Source: Bromus sterilis
Lineage: Eukaryota > Streptophyta > Magnoliopsida > Poales > Poaceae
Reading direction: 5' to 3'
DNA length: 64,000 nucleotides
Assembly (NCBI GenBank): GCA_950022295.1
Contig: OX465599.1
Coordinates: forward strand, 287,763,501-287,827,500
Below, piece by piece: positions 1-10,305 of the stretch (positions within the stretch are counted from its first letter, which is position 1; every line of letters begins with the position of its first letter). Under the pieces are notes generated by a model. That model was not told the origin of the DNA. It did no database searches and was given only the letters and a program-made list of their open reading frames with translations. The position numbers and the translations under genes were made by a program.

Positions 1-2094
1 TATCTTTCCATACATTTCTTGCAATTGGCATTGTTACTGTTGCTGCTACGTTGCTTACCTATTCAATTGCATAGCCTGTCATTGTAGCCCTTGATGTACC
101 TTCCTTTAATTCTATGCTGCCTATTATTACTTATACATTATTCAGCAGTAAACCCTGCGCATTGTTAGTTAGGTTTAGAATAGCGGGCCGTGATCACTCT
201 GGGAGTGATCGCGGGAACGATATATTACAACTGCAACAGGTACGGATCAGTGCAGACGCCCTAGGGAACCTACAACGGCGAGACTCTGCCGAGTCGCTTC
301 GAGTTTGGCTTACGAGTGGAATGGACTCGTATTTCACTCTCGTCGGCTCAGTAGCGTAGCATCACCGGGGTGATATGAGGTTTACCTCTTTAGTTCATTC
401 CGCTGATGTCTCTGTCAAACCTCTTTAAGTGTGCCATCGAGGGTGATACCTGCTGGTTTCACTTAATGGTAGGAACTCGAACCAATTGGTGTCCTTAAAG
501 GTTAGAAGTCGGGCGACCCAACAGTGCCCGCGAGTGGTATTGCGACGGGACGACAGGGAGGGTACGACCAGTGTACCGGTGTGCTTGGCCCCTGATTGTT
601 GGCCGCGAGAGTTACCAAACCACGAAAGTCGAGCTCCTCCAGGAGCACACGCAAGACAAGGTAAGGAGATGGTTCACCTTGTTGGTAACCGCAGAGACTT
701 GGTGGGACGACAGGGCAGTCTCCGATGTACTGGTGGTCCTGGCGGCTGTCGTTGTCCGCGGGTCAGTTAAGTCGAGGCAACGATAACGGTTGTCACACAG
801 GTTAATTAAATTGCTAAATGGTTCAGTGGATGTCTTGAGTTGGCTATATGCCATGTACGCACTACCTACCCGTGGGAATTATGAGTTATGGGCTCCTCTG
901 CTTCGTAGTGTCGTCCGAGGACTCTTCAGACGTCAGCAGTACCGCGGCCTGCGCCGGGAAGTGGTGTTGTCTTATTTTCTCGCGCGGTGGTGTCTTATTT
1001 GGATTTGATTTAACTTCACCGGCTAGCCTCGCACCGTGCAGGAGTACGTCGGGGTTAGGGTCCAAAGCCCCGCGTACATAGGATATAGTCCGACGGATGA
1101 CCTCTCTATTGAGTTTGAAAGATGGGCTATGAAGTGTCGGATAGCCTCGGTGGAGCGTTCCCTAACAAGGTGCCCGCCACCCTGGAGATCCGTGCGTGTA
1201 GTGTAACAAAAGTGCACCCCTGCAGGGAAGATTAATCTATTCGAATAGCCGTGTCCACGGTAACAGGACGCTTTATGCTGAAGCTGGATCTTATCACTAC
1301 AAACTATTATTATTAAACTGTATGGTTCCGGGTTTTCTTCCTCGCTGGGATGTCGTGGAGGGGATCTCAGAGGCATTGTTAATTATTACAACTTACTATT
1401 ATACAATGCTGCAGCAAATTCTGCTGCATTGTTACTTTATGCTTTATATAAATTGTTGGCTGATTCTTACCTCATGCTGCGAGACATCGTCGGAAGATGC
1501 TAGTCTTCGATAGGCCTAGCTTCTTACCCTTATTTTGATTTCTATCTTGCAGTCCACTATATACAGCCTCTTCTTTCCGTTGATACAATGCATAATGCTT
1601 AGTAGAGGACGTAAGACTCGCGGGTATGCTAGATACTCACCTGCTTTATTTTCCCCTTTTATTGTTTTGCCTGATCGACCGCTGCAGCCGACGTTGGAGC
1701 CTTGGAGTCCAGGAGCAGAAGATACCCGATGCCGTACCACCACAACATGAAGACCCCCGATGCCTACTACGACGTCGAGTTCCCCTTTGGCCAGGAGTAG
1801 TTTGGAGGTTCCCAGGCAGGAGGCCTTGACTTTTTGATCGAGTGTTGATTTTTGTGCTAGCCTTCTTAAGGCAACCTTGTATCCTTGTGTCTGTACTCAG
1901 ATACTATTGCTTCCGCTGACTTGGTGCTCTCGAGCTGTTGTATTCGAGCCCTCGTGGTCCCTGGCTTGTATTAAACAACTTGTATTATTTTATTTGTAGA
2001 GTTGTGTTGTGATATCCCACCGTGAGTCCCTGATCTTGATCGTGTACCTTGCGTGTATGATTACTGTACACGGTCTGATTTTGGGGGCGTCACA
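1..2094 (+). mobile_element. 3' half of a long LTR (gypsy type), running in from the left edge
   Basis: This stretch aligns by eye over its whole length with 39887-42006, the right part of the 4.5-kb solo LTR described below. Both end in GATTTTGGGGGCGTCACA. Directly after the CA end the sequence is GGATG followed by E-family retrotransposon sequence, in which the uninterrupted copies read AAGCTTGGGGATGCCCC. The LTR therefore sits inside that motif, and GGATG is the expected right-hand TSD. The left end lies outside the window, so it cannot be told whether this is a solo LTR or the 3' LTR of a full element. The short ORFs on it are not conserved in the second copy and are not genes. Confidence 0.85.
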
Positions 2095-2830
2095 GGATGC
2101 CCCCATCCATCCCCAACAAATATTCAAGGAGACTCAAGCGTCTAAGCTTGGGGATGCCCCCGTGCATCCCCTTCTCCATCAACAATCATCAGTTTGTCTC
2201 TCGTTGCACTATATTTTTATCACTTCATGCGTTATGTGCTTTTCTTGGAGCGTCTTGCTCTTAGGTTTTGTTTCGTTTTTAGTTTTCTTTAGCTTTGTTT
2301 GCTGTAGTAACAAGTTATATCCCATCTTACATGCTCTTTTGTGTGGGAGAGATTCACGCTCCACTTGAACTAGAACTCCTCATAGGATTTGCATGCTTAT
2401 TCTTTTAGGTGTGAGCTGTTCTTTTTCGTTTCTTAGCTGTTGTTTTGTTTAGTTGTAGTGCTTTAGTTTTTCTAGAGATTTTCTTTTGTCTTAGGTTGAA
2501 ATTTCTATAGGTTGCATGTTTTATCTTGTTAGAGAGTTTGCCTGTTGCACTGAGTTTAATGTCTTGACTCAAAGTAGGTAGTCAAAGTTGTTGTTCTCTT
2601 TGTAGTAGTAACTTGCAATAGTTTTGAGGTATTGACTAGAGTAATGTTTGAACTTATGGTGTTAAGAGCTCTTGCCTATTAGTGATAGATGTCGTATTTT
2701 GGGAAATCCGTGTGTTTTTCGAAAACCAAAAAAACCCTTGTTGAGAACTCTAGCTACTAGATGGATCACTAACTCTGGAGGGTTCGAATATTAGAGTACA
2801 CTCACGTACCATGAGTCGAGGATGCGCAAG
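2095..2830 (+). mobile_element. E1 gypsy element, 3' noncoding internal part, segment 1
   Basis: Collinear with the noncoding region between the gag-pro ORF and the 3' LTR in E2 (from about 33476) and E3 (from about 51545). It begins inside the repeated AAGCTTGGGGATG motif and continues to GATGCGCAAG, where a solo LTR is inserted. No ORF here is conserved among the copies. The gag-pro part and 5' LTR of E1 would lie left of the window. Confidence 0.85.
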
Positions 2831-4446
2831 TGATACGTCAAAAACGTATCTATAATTTCTGCTTGCTCCATGCATGTTTTGTGTGATATTGCTATGTTCT
2901 AGATACAATTTCATACACTTTTGATCATATTTGGACTAACCTATTAACTCAGTGCACCCCAGTGCCAGTTCCTGTTTTCTGCTGTTTTTCTATTTCAGTT
3001 TTCCCCCATATAAAAAGTGCCGGAACAATTCGGGAAAATTCAGATACAAAATCAGCGTGGAGGAAGCTTCACGAAGAGCCCGGGAGGGGCCAGAGGGGAG
3101 CCAGGGGGGCCAGGCGGCCACCCGGCGCGGCCCCACCCCTGGCCGCGCCAGGGGGGCGCCTGGGGCCCCTGGTCCACGTCTGGCTGCCCCCTTCGCCTAT
3201 TTATTCTCCGTCATGGGAAAACTCCAGAGAGGAACCCTATTCCGCGAACTCGCCTCTGTTCCGCCGCCGCCGCGCTTCCGAAGATCGGGAGCACAGTAAG
3301 ACCTCTTCCCGGCACCCTGCCGGAGGGAGGATTGACCTCCGGGAGTCTCCTCTCCACCATGGATGCTCCCCGGATGTCTCGTGAGTAGTTTTCCTTGGAC
3401 CATGGGTCCGTGATCAGTAGCTATGTGATGTTCTCCTCCCCTCTTTGATCTTCATTGTTTAGACCTGGTGAGCTGCCCTACATGATCGAGGCACCTTTGT
3501 AATATTTCTGCTATTGCTATGTTGAGTTTGATAGGATCTGATGGATTATAAGATTATGTTCAGATTGTGATAGAGTAATATATTTGGTTTTTATCTCTTA
3601 TATTTTTGTTCCTAAGTAATTCTTGCATGTTCTCCGTTGCTGTTTATTGCTTTGGCCAAGTAGTAGGTAGTGACTTCAAGAGGGAACATTGTGCTAGATT
3701 GTGGGTTCATGCCCCCCGATGACACGCTTGAGTGACAGAAACATGAGTCTAGGGGATGTGTTGTTGCCACAAGGGGGAAAACAACGGTGCTTGTGATCAC
3801 GGTCACAAGGATTGTTTACTTTACGCAGAGTTCTTTTTAATGCAGTTGTCTGTTGCTTTGGGTTTACACTTTGGGTGGGGCTCGCAACTTAATACCAGCG
3901 AGATGTTCTGGATAGATATCTCAAGGTGGATGATTAGTAGTAGATGCAGATGGATTTCTGTCTACTTATCTTGGCGTACTGCCTGTGCTTTTGAACCTCG
4001 TCCTTTCTTTTTTAGCATAGTTAGCATTGCGGTGCGTTCATAATCCTGTCAATTGCTTTTCTGTAATTTGTTTACCTCGCATAGAAATTTTATTGTATTT
4101 TGGGAGAGAGACATCACTAGCGAACATCACGTATCCCGGTCCATATCCTCATTATTGTTTCCACGCTATATTTACTTTACTGCTTTTACTTGCTATCATT
4201 ATCCCTTGCATTTTATCCTTGTGAACAACAAGACCGGAGAGATTGACAACCTCTCTGAGCTTCGTTGGGAACAAAGTTATCTGTGTCTGTGTGCAGGTCC
4301 GCGTCAGTTGCGCCGCTGACACCTACTTATCATCTCTGGAGTCCTGCTGGAGACAAACCTTGGTATCTTCACCGAGGGAAAACTGCTGCTGCACTACATC
4401 TCAACCTTCCACTTGGGGTAACCAACGAAGGGGCGAGAAGCCATCA
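2831..4446 (+). mobile_element. solo LTR of the E gypsy family
   Basis: It starts TGATACGTCAAAAACGTATC and ends GAAGCCATCA, the same ends as the LTRs of E3. It is flanked on both sides by E1 internal sequence that is continuous in E2 and E3 (GATGCGCAAGGATAACC at the empty site). The flanking five bases are GCAAG on the left and ACAAG on the right, an imperfect TSD with one mismatch. A core promoter is visible at CCTATTTATT near 3197. There is no primer-binding site after it, so this is a solo LTR left by LTR-LTR recombination. Short ORFs inside recur in other LTR copies only because the LTR recurs. Confidence 0.85.
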
Positions 4447-4451
4447 ACAAG

Positions 4452-5219
4452 TATAACCAAACCCCCATACACTCCTCCTCGGGGTACCTGTCTCTTTGTG
4501 AACCTCTTGATTAGATTGAGAGTTACCGATAATAAGTGCATGAGTTCTTCGGACTAATGTGAGTATTCGAAAGTTGACATTTCCACCCACCTATACTTTT
4601 TCTAGCCTCTTCGGTACCGTTCATTGCCCTTTCTCACCTCGAGAGTTGGCGCATACTTCGCCGGTGCATCCAAACCCTTGGCACGATACGCTCTGTCATC
4701 ATAAGCCTCCTTATATCTTTCCTCAAAACAACCACCATACCTACCTACAAGGCATTTCCATAGCCTTTCTGAGATACATTGCCATGCAACATCCACCTTC
4801 TCATGACTTGATCTTCATGTCATACATGCTACTTGCTTGATCGATGAGCCGCATGCTAGTTGGGCCTTGCCCTAATCGTTGCTACATGACGCGCTAGTAT
4901 CATTGCATATCCTACTACACTGGCAGAGGCATACATTTGCATACTTCATGATAGTTACATTTTCTTTATGTGAGTACCTTTGTAAAGTGAGGAAAAGATC
5001 CCAAAGAGGACAAAATCAAAAGATCCCAAAGAGGACAAAATCAAAAGATCCCAAAGAGGACAAATGAGAGTTAAATAGAAAGAGCCATTGAGGCCACCAA
5101 AAAATACAAAAAAGAGAGAAGGGGGCATACTAATATTCCTTTTGAGAGATCCACACTAGTACTTCATCTTCTATCCCTTGTACTCCATAGAGATCATCAT
5201 CATGCATACAACTATGTGG
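4452..5219 (+). mobile_element. E1 gypsy element, 3' noncoding internal part, segment 2
   Basis: Collinear with E2 from about 34210 and E3 from about 52275, apart from about 85 extra bases near 4830-4915. It runs to ACTATGTGG, where the CACTA element is inserted; the uninterrupted copies read GCTATGTGGGGACC. It has no conserved ORF. Confidence 0.85.
4993..5066 (+). repeat. 25-bp tandem repeat, about three units
   Basis: The unit AAAAGATCCCAAAGAGGACA plus AAATC is repeated at 4993, 5018 and 5043, the last unit partial. E2 and E3 carry two related units at the same place and the reverse-oriented E4 carries three, so this is a variable-number repeat inside the E-family internal region. Confidence 0.9.
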
Positions 5220-5240
5220 CACTACTAGGAAACTGGCTAT
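5220..5240 (+). repeat. CACTA left terminal inverted repeat
   Basis: Sequence CACTACTAGGAAACTG then GCTAT. It pairs with 15594-15614 with a single mismatch at the 17th base. This is the transposase cleavage end. Confidence 0.95.
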
Positions 5241-5248
5241 AGATGGGA

Positions 5249-5637
5249 ATGGTTTCTGTGGTGCACCAAACAATGCGTGCTCCACAGAAATATTTTTGTG
5301 GCGCATGGTACATAGTGCGCCACAGAAATATAGACATTTCTGTGGCGCATTTACGCTTCGTGCGCCACAGAAGTTGTTATTTCTGTGGCGCATGTACTTC
5401 AGGTGCGCCACTGAAATATATGTGGGGCCCACCATGTGCAAAAGTGGTCTACTTTCTGTGGCGCACGGGACATATGCGCCACAGAAATATAGAATTTTGT
5501 GGCGCACCAGGTGTCCGTGCGCCACAGAAATATTTTCGGGGCCCACCAGGCGTCCACTTTCTGTGGCGCTTGTAGTCGAATGCGCCACAGAAACCTGACA
5601 TTCTGTGGCGCACCGAGCTAAATGCGCCACAGAAAGT
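5249..5637 (+). repeat. CACTA left subterminal repeats, eight hairpin units
   Basis: Eight paired units of the form TTTCTGTGGCGCA, a spacer of about 8-20 bases, then TGCGCCACAGAAA. They lie near 5249, 5294, 5337, 5378, 5452, 5493, 5558 and 5599. Direct and inverted copies of a 10-20-bp motif near the ends are typical of CACTA elements, where they bind the element's own protein. Long ORFs on both strands here (for example minus strand 5130-5630) are only read-through of the repeats. Confidence 0.9.
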
Positions 5638-5652
5638 GGCGTCCAGATCTAG

Positions 5653-5660
5653 TATTTAAA
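5653..5660 (+). promoter_or_regulatory. putative TATA box of the CACTA transposase gene
   Basis: TATTTAAA follows the last subterminal repeat directly and precedes a C-rich, ATG-poor leader with a consensus splice donor at 5880/5881. Position and composition suit a core promoter with transcription starting near 5680-5695. No transcript evidence is available. Confidence 0.55.
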
Positions 5661-5880
5661 GCACCCCATCTCCACCACCACCACCCCAAGTTCATTATAA
5701 CTCCTCCCTAGCTCGTGCTCCTCCTCCCCCATGCCATTTTGCCCATACTTTCCTCCCTAGCACCCCCTCTCCAACACTTACTTTCCTCCTCCATATCTCC
5801 TTTTCTTCACTAGCTATATCCTCTCCAAACACCACTCTCTCTCACCGCGGTTGTCGTCTCGGATCGAATTAGTCTACTAG

Positions 5881-6206
5881 GTGAGTAGTTGGCCGGACAT
5901 GGATATGTATGTTTTGTGTGGCCGGCGGGCTTCGATGTGCCGTGTCACTTACGTCGGCGTGGTTCATGTGGATGCATATATATGTTTGCATGTGGGAAGT
6001 AGCTTTTTGTTAGTTGTCACTTATTACGTCGGCGTGGTGCATATATGTTTGCCGAAATGTTGATTTATTTCCGTTTCGGCAAATTTTTGCACTACCCATG
6101 TGTCCTATTTTTAGGAAAGTCATGCCGAATTTTTCCGGTGACCATGTGCATGTGCATTAATTAGTGTGGTTCTAGTTACAACACTCTATTTTGTTGTGCC
6201 GCGTAG
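5881..6206 (+). other. predicted 5' UTR intron of the CACTA transposase gene
   Basis: The donor ACTAG/GTGAGT at 5880/5881 and the acceptor GCGTAG/G at 6206/6207 are good consensus sites, and the acceptor lies six bases before the transposase ATG. The intron carries the hairpin motif at 6048-6083 that recurs upstream of the second gene. The small ORF 5881-6063 lies wholly in the intron and is not supported. Confidence 0.6.
6048..6140 (+). promoter_or_regulatory. conserved hairpin motif, copy 1 (in the 5' UTR intron of gene 1)
   Basis: TTTGCCGAAA (6048-6057) and TTTCGGCAAA (6074-6083) form a perfect 10-bp inverted repeat around a 16-base loop. An alternative inner pairing is GAAATG with TATTTC around TTGATT. 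About 30 bases later comes GTCATGCCGAATTTTTC (from about 6119). The same two blocks, in the same order, lie upstream of the second CACTA gene at 10769-10860. Function unknown; splicing control, a protein-binding site or RNA structure are all possible. Confidence 0.65.
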
Positions 6207-6212
6207 GAAACC

Positions 6213-9200
6213 ATGGTCATCAAGATGAGCGGAGGTCGAGTGGGTAGATACAAGGAAGAGGCGAAAGCCGACATGATTCTGAACAACAGGACCCAGATAA
6301 GATGTCCATGCAAAAAATGCAAACTCCAGGCCTGGATCGACCCTGATTCCGGACTATTGGAGGAGCACCTGCTCATGCGCGGTTTCATGCGTGAACAACA
6401 AGGAGATGCCGGCGGACATCATCATCATGAACAAGGAGATGCCGGCGGACATCATCATCATGAAGAAGGAGATACCGACGGACATCATCATCATGAACAA
6501 GGAGATACCGGCGGAGTACATATTCATCATGAAGAAGGAGATGATGCCGGAGTAGATGGTGGTGGAGAGGACGAGAACACGGAGACACTGCTAACTTCGG
6601 CCTTGCGGGACCCTCATGTTCAAGAACTGCTCCTGAAGGAGACGAGCAACGCTAGAGCTGCAGCCAGAGAGAAAGCCAAGCTGGCGCAAATGGAGATAGA
6701 CGGGATGACTCCATTGTATCCTAGGTGTCGGCCCGAGGATACACGCCTGAATGTAACGCTTAAGGTTCTGGAGATGAAGGTGGAACACAAATGGACCGAC
6801 GTGAGCTTCAACGCTAACATGGAAATCTGGCACGATCTTCTTCCACAGGGGAACACATTGCCAAGAAGTATCGATGAGGCCAAAAAGATCGTGTGCCCCC
6901 TCGACCTACCGCACGTTAAATACCACGCCTGCATCAATGACTGCACACTTTATCGGGACGAGTACACCGCATGTCCGGTGTGCGGCCAAGGACGATACAA
7001 GAGAGGGAATAAGAAAGTTCCTCGAAAAGTAGTATGGTACTTTCCTATCACTCCCCGTCTGCAGCGCTATTTCGTAGACCCTAAGGAAGCAAAGCTCATG
7101 CGATGGCATGCGGATAGGGTGAGGCCCGAGGATGATCCGGAGAAGGGCACGATCCTGACACACCCTTCAGATGCTTCCCAGTGGGATGCATTGGACCTCG
7201 AAGATGGTTTCGGGAACGATCCAAGGAACCTCAAGCTGGGTATTAGCTCCGATGGACTCAATCCATTTAGCAACCAGAGTAGCACGCATAGCACATGGTC
7301 CGTGTTTGTATGGCCGTACAACATCCCCCCTTGGATGTACACGAAGCAAAGGTACATACACTTAAGTATTCTTATTCAGGGGCCGAAACAACCAGGTATC
7401 GACATGCATCTGTATCTCGGGCTGTTGAAAGAGGAGTTGGCCACGTTGTGGGATACCCCACCCCTTACGTGGGACGCCCACGGTCAAGAATATTTCCCTA
7501 TGAGAGCCGCGGTGCTCACAACTGTGCAGGACTATCTTGGTTACGGATATTTAGCGGCCCAGGTCAACCACGGACACAAGGCATGTGTCAAGTGCATGGA
7601 TAAGACCCCGCATCTCCAGCTACCAAAGGATCCCGGGTCTTCAAAAACCGTGTTCCAAGGGACTCGGAAGTGGCTTCGCATGGATCACCCGTGGAGAAAA
7701 CGCAGAGATCTGTTCAACGGTAAAGACGAGCTCGAAAGAGCACCACGTCCGAGGAGCGGCGAAGAAATCCACGAGCTGTTGCAAAACTGGGAAGACTGCC
7801 CCAAGCCGGGAAAGAAGCGACCGAGGGTAGACCCGTTGTTGGGAGTATGGAAAGCGAAGTCTGTTTTCTGGGACCTGAAGTACTAGAAGATCCTCCGCAC
7901 GCCCCATAGCCTCGATGTCATGCACATCACGAAAAACTTCACCGAGAGTCTGTTTGGCACTTTGCTGAACATGCCGGAGAAGACCAAGGATGGGCCGAAA
8001 GCAAGACACGACCTAAAATTGCTTGGCCTCAAGAAAGATCTGTGGTATCCCGATAGTGATGGTGACGACGATGATGAGATGACCAAGGAAGGTACTCAAG
8101 GTCACCGCAAAACGTCTAAGAAGAATGGGGTGGTGCTTCGCGCTGCTTGCTTCACTTTGAGTGACGAGGAGCTGCAGCAGCTTTTCGGGTGCCTCCTAGG
8201 AGTGAAAGTTCCTCATGGTTACTCAGGGAAGATAAGCAGATATCTAGACTTAGCGAAGAAGAGGTTCAGCGGGATGAAGTCTCACGACTGCCATGTGTTG
8301 ATGACGCAGATACTTCCCGTTGCGATCCGAGGGATAATGGACGAGCACGTCCGTGAGACGCTGTTTGGCCTCTGCAACTTTTTTGACGTCATCTCTAGGA
8401 AGTCGATCGGTGTGAAGCAGCTCGAAATGCTCCAGGAAGAGATTGTGGTGATATTATGCGAGCTCGAGATTTACTTTCCGCCCGCATTCTTCGACATCAT
8501 GGTGCACCTTCTGGTCCATGTCGTGGATGACATCATCCATCTCGGGCCGACGTTCCTGCACAACATGATGCCATTCGAGAGGATGAACGGTGTCATTAAA
8601 GGATTCGTTCGCAACAGGTCCCGTCCAGATGGAAGCATAGCCAAGGGATTTCTGACCTACGAGTGCATCTCCTTCTGCCAGAATTATCTAACTAAGGACG
8701 AGAATGTTGGTCTACCCACCAGGAAGCACCTCGGCAGGCTCGATGGATATGGTCACCGCGAGGGCTATCGCACACTTCATGCCGGCATCGCTGGTCGACG
8801 CGCCGACTTTGACAGGGCACACCGAGTCGCGCTACAACACATCGAATTGGTCGACCCTTGGATGGAAGAGCACAAAAGCTTAATCGAGCAGAAGTACATC
8901 GATCTGGGCCGACCGAGGAAGATGGGAGACGTAATCATAGAGCACAACTCCAGCTTCATGGCTTGGTTCAAGAAACGGGTACTGGACAATCCACCGCAGA
9001 CACCTTTTACCGAAGATCAACAACTCATATTCTCCTTATCACAGGGCCCCGCGCACAACCTAAGGACCTATCAGTCGTACGACATCAACGGTTACAGATT
9101 CTACACCGAGGAAAAGGACAAGAGTTCCGAATATCAAAACTTAGGAGTTACTTCTGGTTATACCCGATGCAAACTCAAAGAACGCCTCCGCGAAAAATGA

Positions 9201-9519
9201 GCCATGGGTACTCGCTAGCCAAGTTGACCAATGCTTCTTCATTACTGACCCGTCAAAGCCCAGCCGTGTTGTCGTCAGGAGGGGCAAGAGGAGCATCATC
9301 GGAATGGACGGATATGCCAACGAGCAAGACTTCGACAAAAATGGCGATCCGAAGATCGAAGAGGAATTCGACAAGTACTTCGACATGCCTACCACTAGTA
9401 AAGTAAGAAGGAAGACCAGTCTACCTACTAAAGGTTGTCCGTTCACTAGAAGAAATCCCAAGGTGTCCCTAAAGTGTTCAATCGCGACGAAGAAAGGCAA
9501 GAAGATTAAGAGAGGCTAG
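6213..9519 (+). pseudogene. CACTA TNP2-type transposase (gene 1), disrupted by one stop and one frameshift/deletion
   Basis: The ATG at 6213 has a good context (AAACCATGG). Residues 29-36 IRCPCKKC belong to a transposase-associated domain whose N-terminal part is short. A His-rich tandem repeat fills residues about 62-110. The TNP2/Transposase_21 domain follows: a CPVCGQG zinc-ribbon-like motif, KVVWYFPITPRLQRYF, then GISSDGLNPF, which holds an expected catalytic Asp, and after the stop PHSLDVMHITKN. Codon 558 (7884-7886) is TAG where KYWKIL would be expected, and the frame resumes unchanged to 9200. The C-terminus (NEPWVLASQVDQCF onward, 9196-9519) is in another frame. Part of the usual sequence between SEYQN and NEPWVLA is missing, so a deletion near 9140-9195 caused the shift. 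The gene is not expected to make full-length transposase unless the stop is read through. Family assignment is firm. Confidence 0.9.
6395..6545 (+). repeat. in-frame minisatellite coding for a His-rich repeat in the transposase
   Basis: About five copies of a 30-33-base unit reading like GGAGATGCCGGCGGACATCA plus TCATCATGAA. They encode GDAGGHHHHE-type repeats with D/T, A/T and Q/E variation between units. All units keep the frame. The tract lies between the transposase-associated and TNP2 domains. Confidence 0.85.
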
Positions 9520-9631
9520 CTAGCTCGGAACCGATCGAGATGACGTGACTTTTTTTGTGTATGCACATGTGTGATCGAGATGACATGTATTGATGTGTGT
9601 GAAAATCATATGTATAGATTCTTGCTTTATA

Positions 9632-9725
9632 CTCCCTCCGGTCCTTTTTACTCCGCGTATTTTGACTAAATTAATTGTCTACTCACAAATGTATAGATTC
9701 TTGCTTTAAAAATTAAAAGGAAAAA
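9632..9725. mobile_element. partial Stowaway-like MITE
   Basis: TACTCCCTCCGGTCCTTTTT followed by ACTCCGCGTATTTTGACTAA resembles the terminal repeat of grass Stowaway (Tc1/mariner) MITEs. The opposite end, which should carry the complement ending GGAGGGAGTA, is not present, so this is a one-ended fragment. Confidence 0.6.
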
Positions 9726-9732
9726 ATATTGG

Positions 9733-9805
9733 GAGAGCCAGGACTCGAACCTGGCTGCCCCAGGTTTTGGATACAAAATGGAACTCTCTGACCACTAGGC
9801 TAGTA
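9733..9805 (-). ncRNA. tRNA-like sequence, probably a degenerate tRNA pseudogene
   Basis: Read on the minus strand it has an A-box-like TAGCCTAGTGG and a B box GGTTCGAGTCC within a perfect T-arm (CCAGG, seven-base loop, CCTGG). Then come CTCTCCCA and, a few bases on, a run of six T that could stop RNA polymerase III. The 5' acceptor strand does not pair with CTCTCCC and the anticodon arm is not canonical, so I do not assign an amino acid. It could also be the head of a SINE. Confidence 0.35.
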
Positions 9806-9854
9806 AGTGTTCCTTGTCAAAGAATAGAGCATCAACAGTTTTAGACTAAGTCCC

Positions 9855-9945
9855 ATATTTCTGTGGCGCACACAGCACCCCGTGCGCCATAGAAATTTAA
9901 CTTTTTGTGGCGCACGCAGCACCCCGTGCGCCATAGAAATTTGTG
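9855..9945 (+). repeat. internal pair of CACTA subterminal-type hairpins
   Basis: Two units, near 9857 and 9902, of the form TTTCTGTGGCGCAC, a spacer, then GTGCGCCATAGAAATTT. They carry the same motif as the element ends, lie about 4.3 kb from the nearest end, and sit directly upstream of the leader of the second gene. Confidence 0.85.
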
Positions 9946-10305
9946 ATTTAGCCAAAGGTTCCCTCCTCTCCAGCACAAACTCCACTCGCGCCCAACCCTA
10001 ACTCTCCACTCCCGCTCCCGCGACGACGAACCGCCGCCGCCGCCTGCCGCCCGCCGTCCTCGTCTGCTTCCTGCTGCCTCCCCTCGCTCCCGCGACGACG
10101 ATGACGGCCGCCGTTCCCCTCTCTCCCGCGAACGAAGACGACGGCTGCGGACTTCCTCCCCAACCGCCTGCCTCCCACCGCGAGAGGACGAGCCCCCCCC
10201 CGCCGCTGCCATCTCCTCTGTGTGATTAGCGCCATCGAGGAGTTCACCGTCCCGCAGACTAGCTCGTCGTCGACAAGCCGACCCTCTTCCTTGCGCCTCC
10301 CGCTG
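9946..10305 (+). promoter_or_regulatory. putative leader (noncoding first exon) of CACTA gene 2
   Basis: GC-rich, host-gene-like leader beginning near GCGCCCAACCCTAACTCTCC and ending at a consensus donor CCGCT/GTAAG at 10305/10306. A 42-codon upstream ORF begins at ATG 10101 and ends at the TAG just before 10230. Minus-strand ORFs across this block reflect its composition. No clear TATA box is seen. Inference from composition and splice signals only. Confidence 0.45.

Larger units (their letters stand above)
9520..9840. other. CACTA intergenic spacer after the transposase gene
   Basis: Contains the transposase 3' flank, a Stowaway-like MITE fragment and a tRNA-like sequence on the minus strand (listed separately). 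The 19-base string TGTATAGATTCTTGCTTTA occurs twice, at 9610 and 9691, bracketing the MITE-like piece. I see no coding sequence. Confidence 0.6.

Noticed and set aside
2952..3388. Gly/Pro/Arg-rich ORFs around 115-140 residues in E-family LTRs
   Set aside because: Three overlapping frames over the GC-rich LTR hairpin block just upstream of its TATA-like sequence. Not conserved as protein.
3756..4043. 95-residue ORF that recurs near-identically at 20465 (minus), 29922, 36603 and 48005
   Set aside because: It recurs because the E-family LTR recurs. It lies in the LTR, differs in frame-breaking ways between copies and has no domain, so it is not a gene family.
5130..5630. 166-residue minus-strand ORF and overlapping plus-strand ORFs
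   Set aside because: They are translations of the CACTA subterminal repeats, open only because the hairpin units lack stops in several frames.
5249..5637. CRISPR-like array of repeats and spacers
   Set aside because: Units are imperfect inverted pairs at both ends of a CACTA element with TIRs and TSD, in plant DNA. This is the usual subterminal repeat structure.
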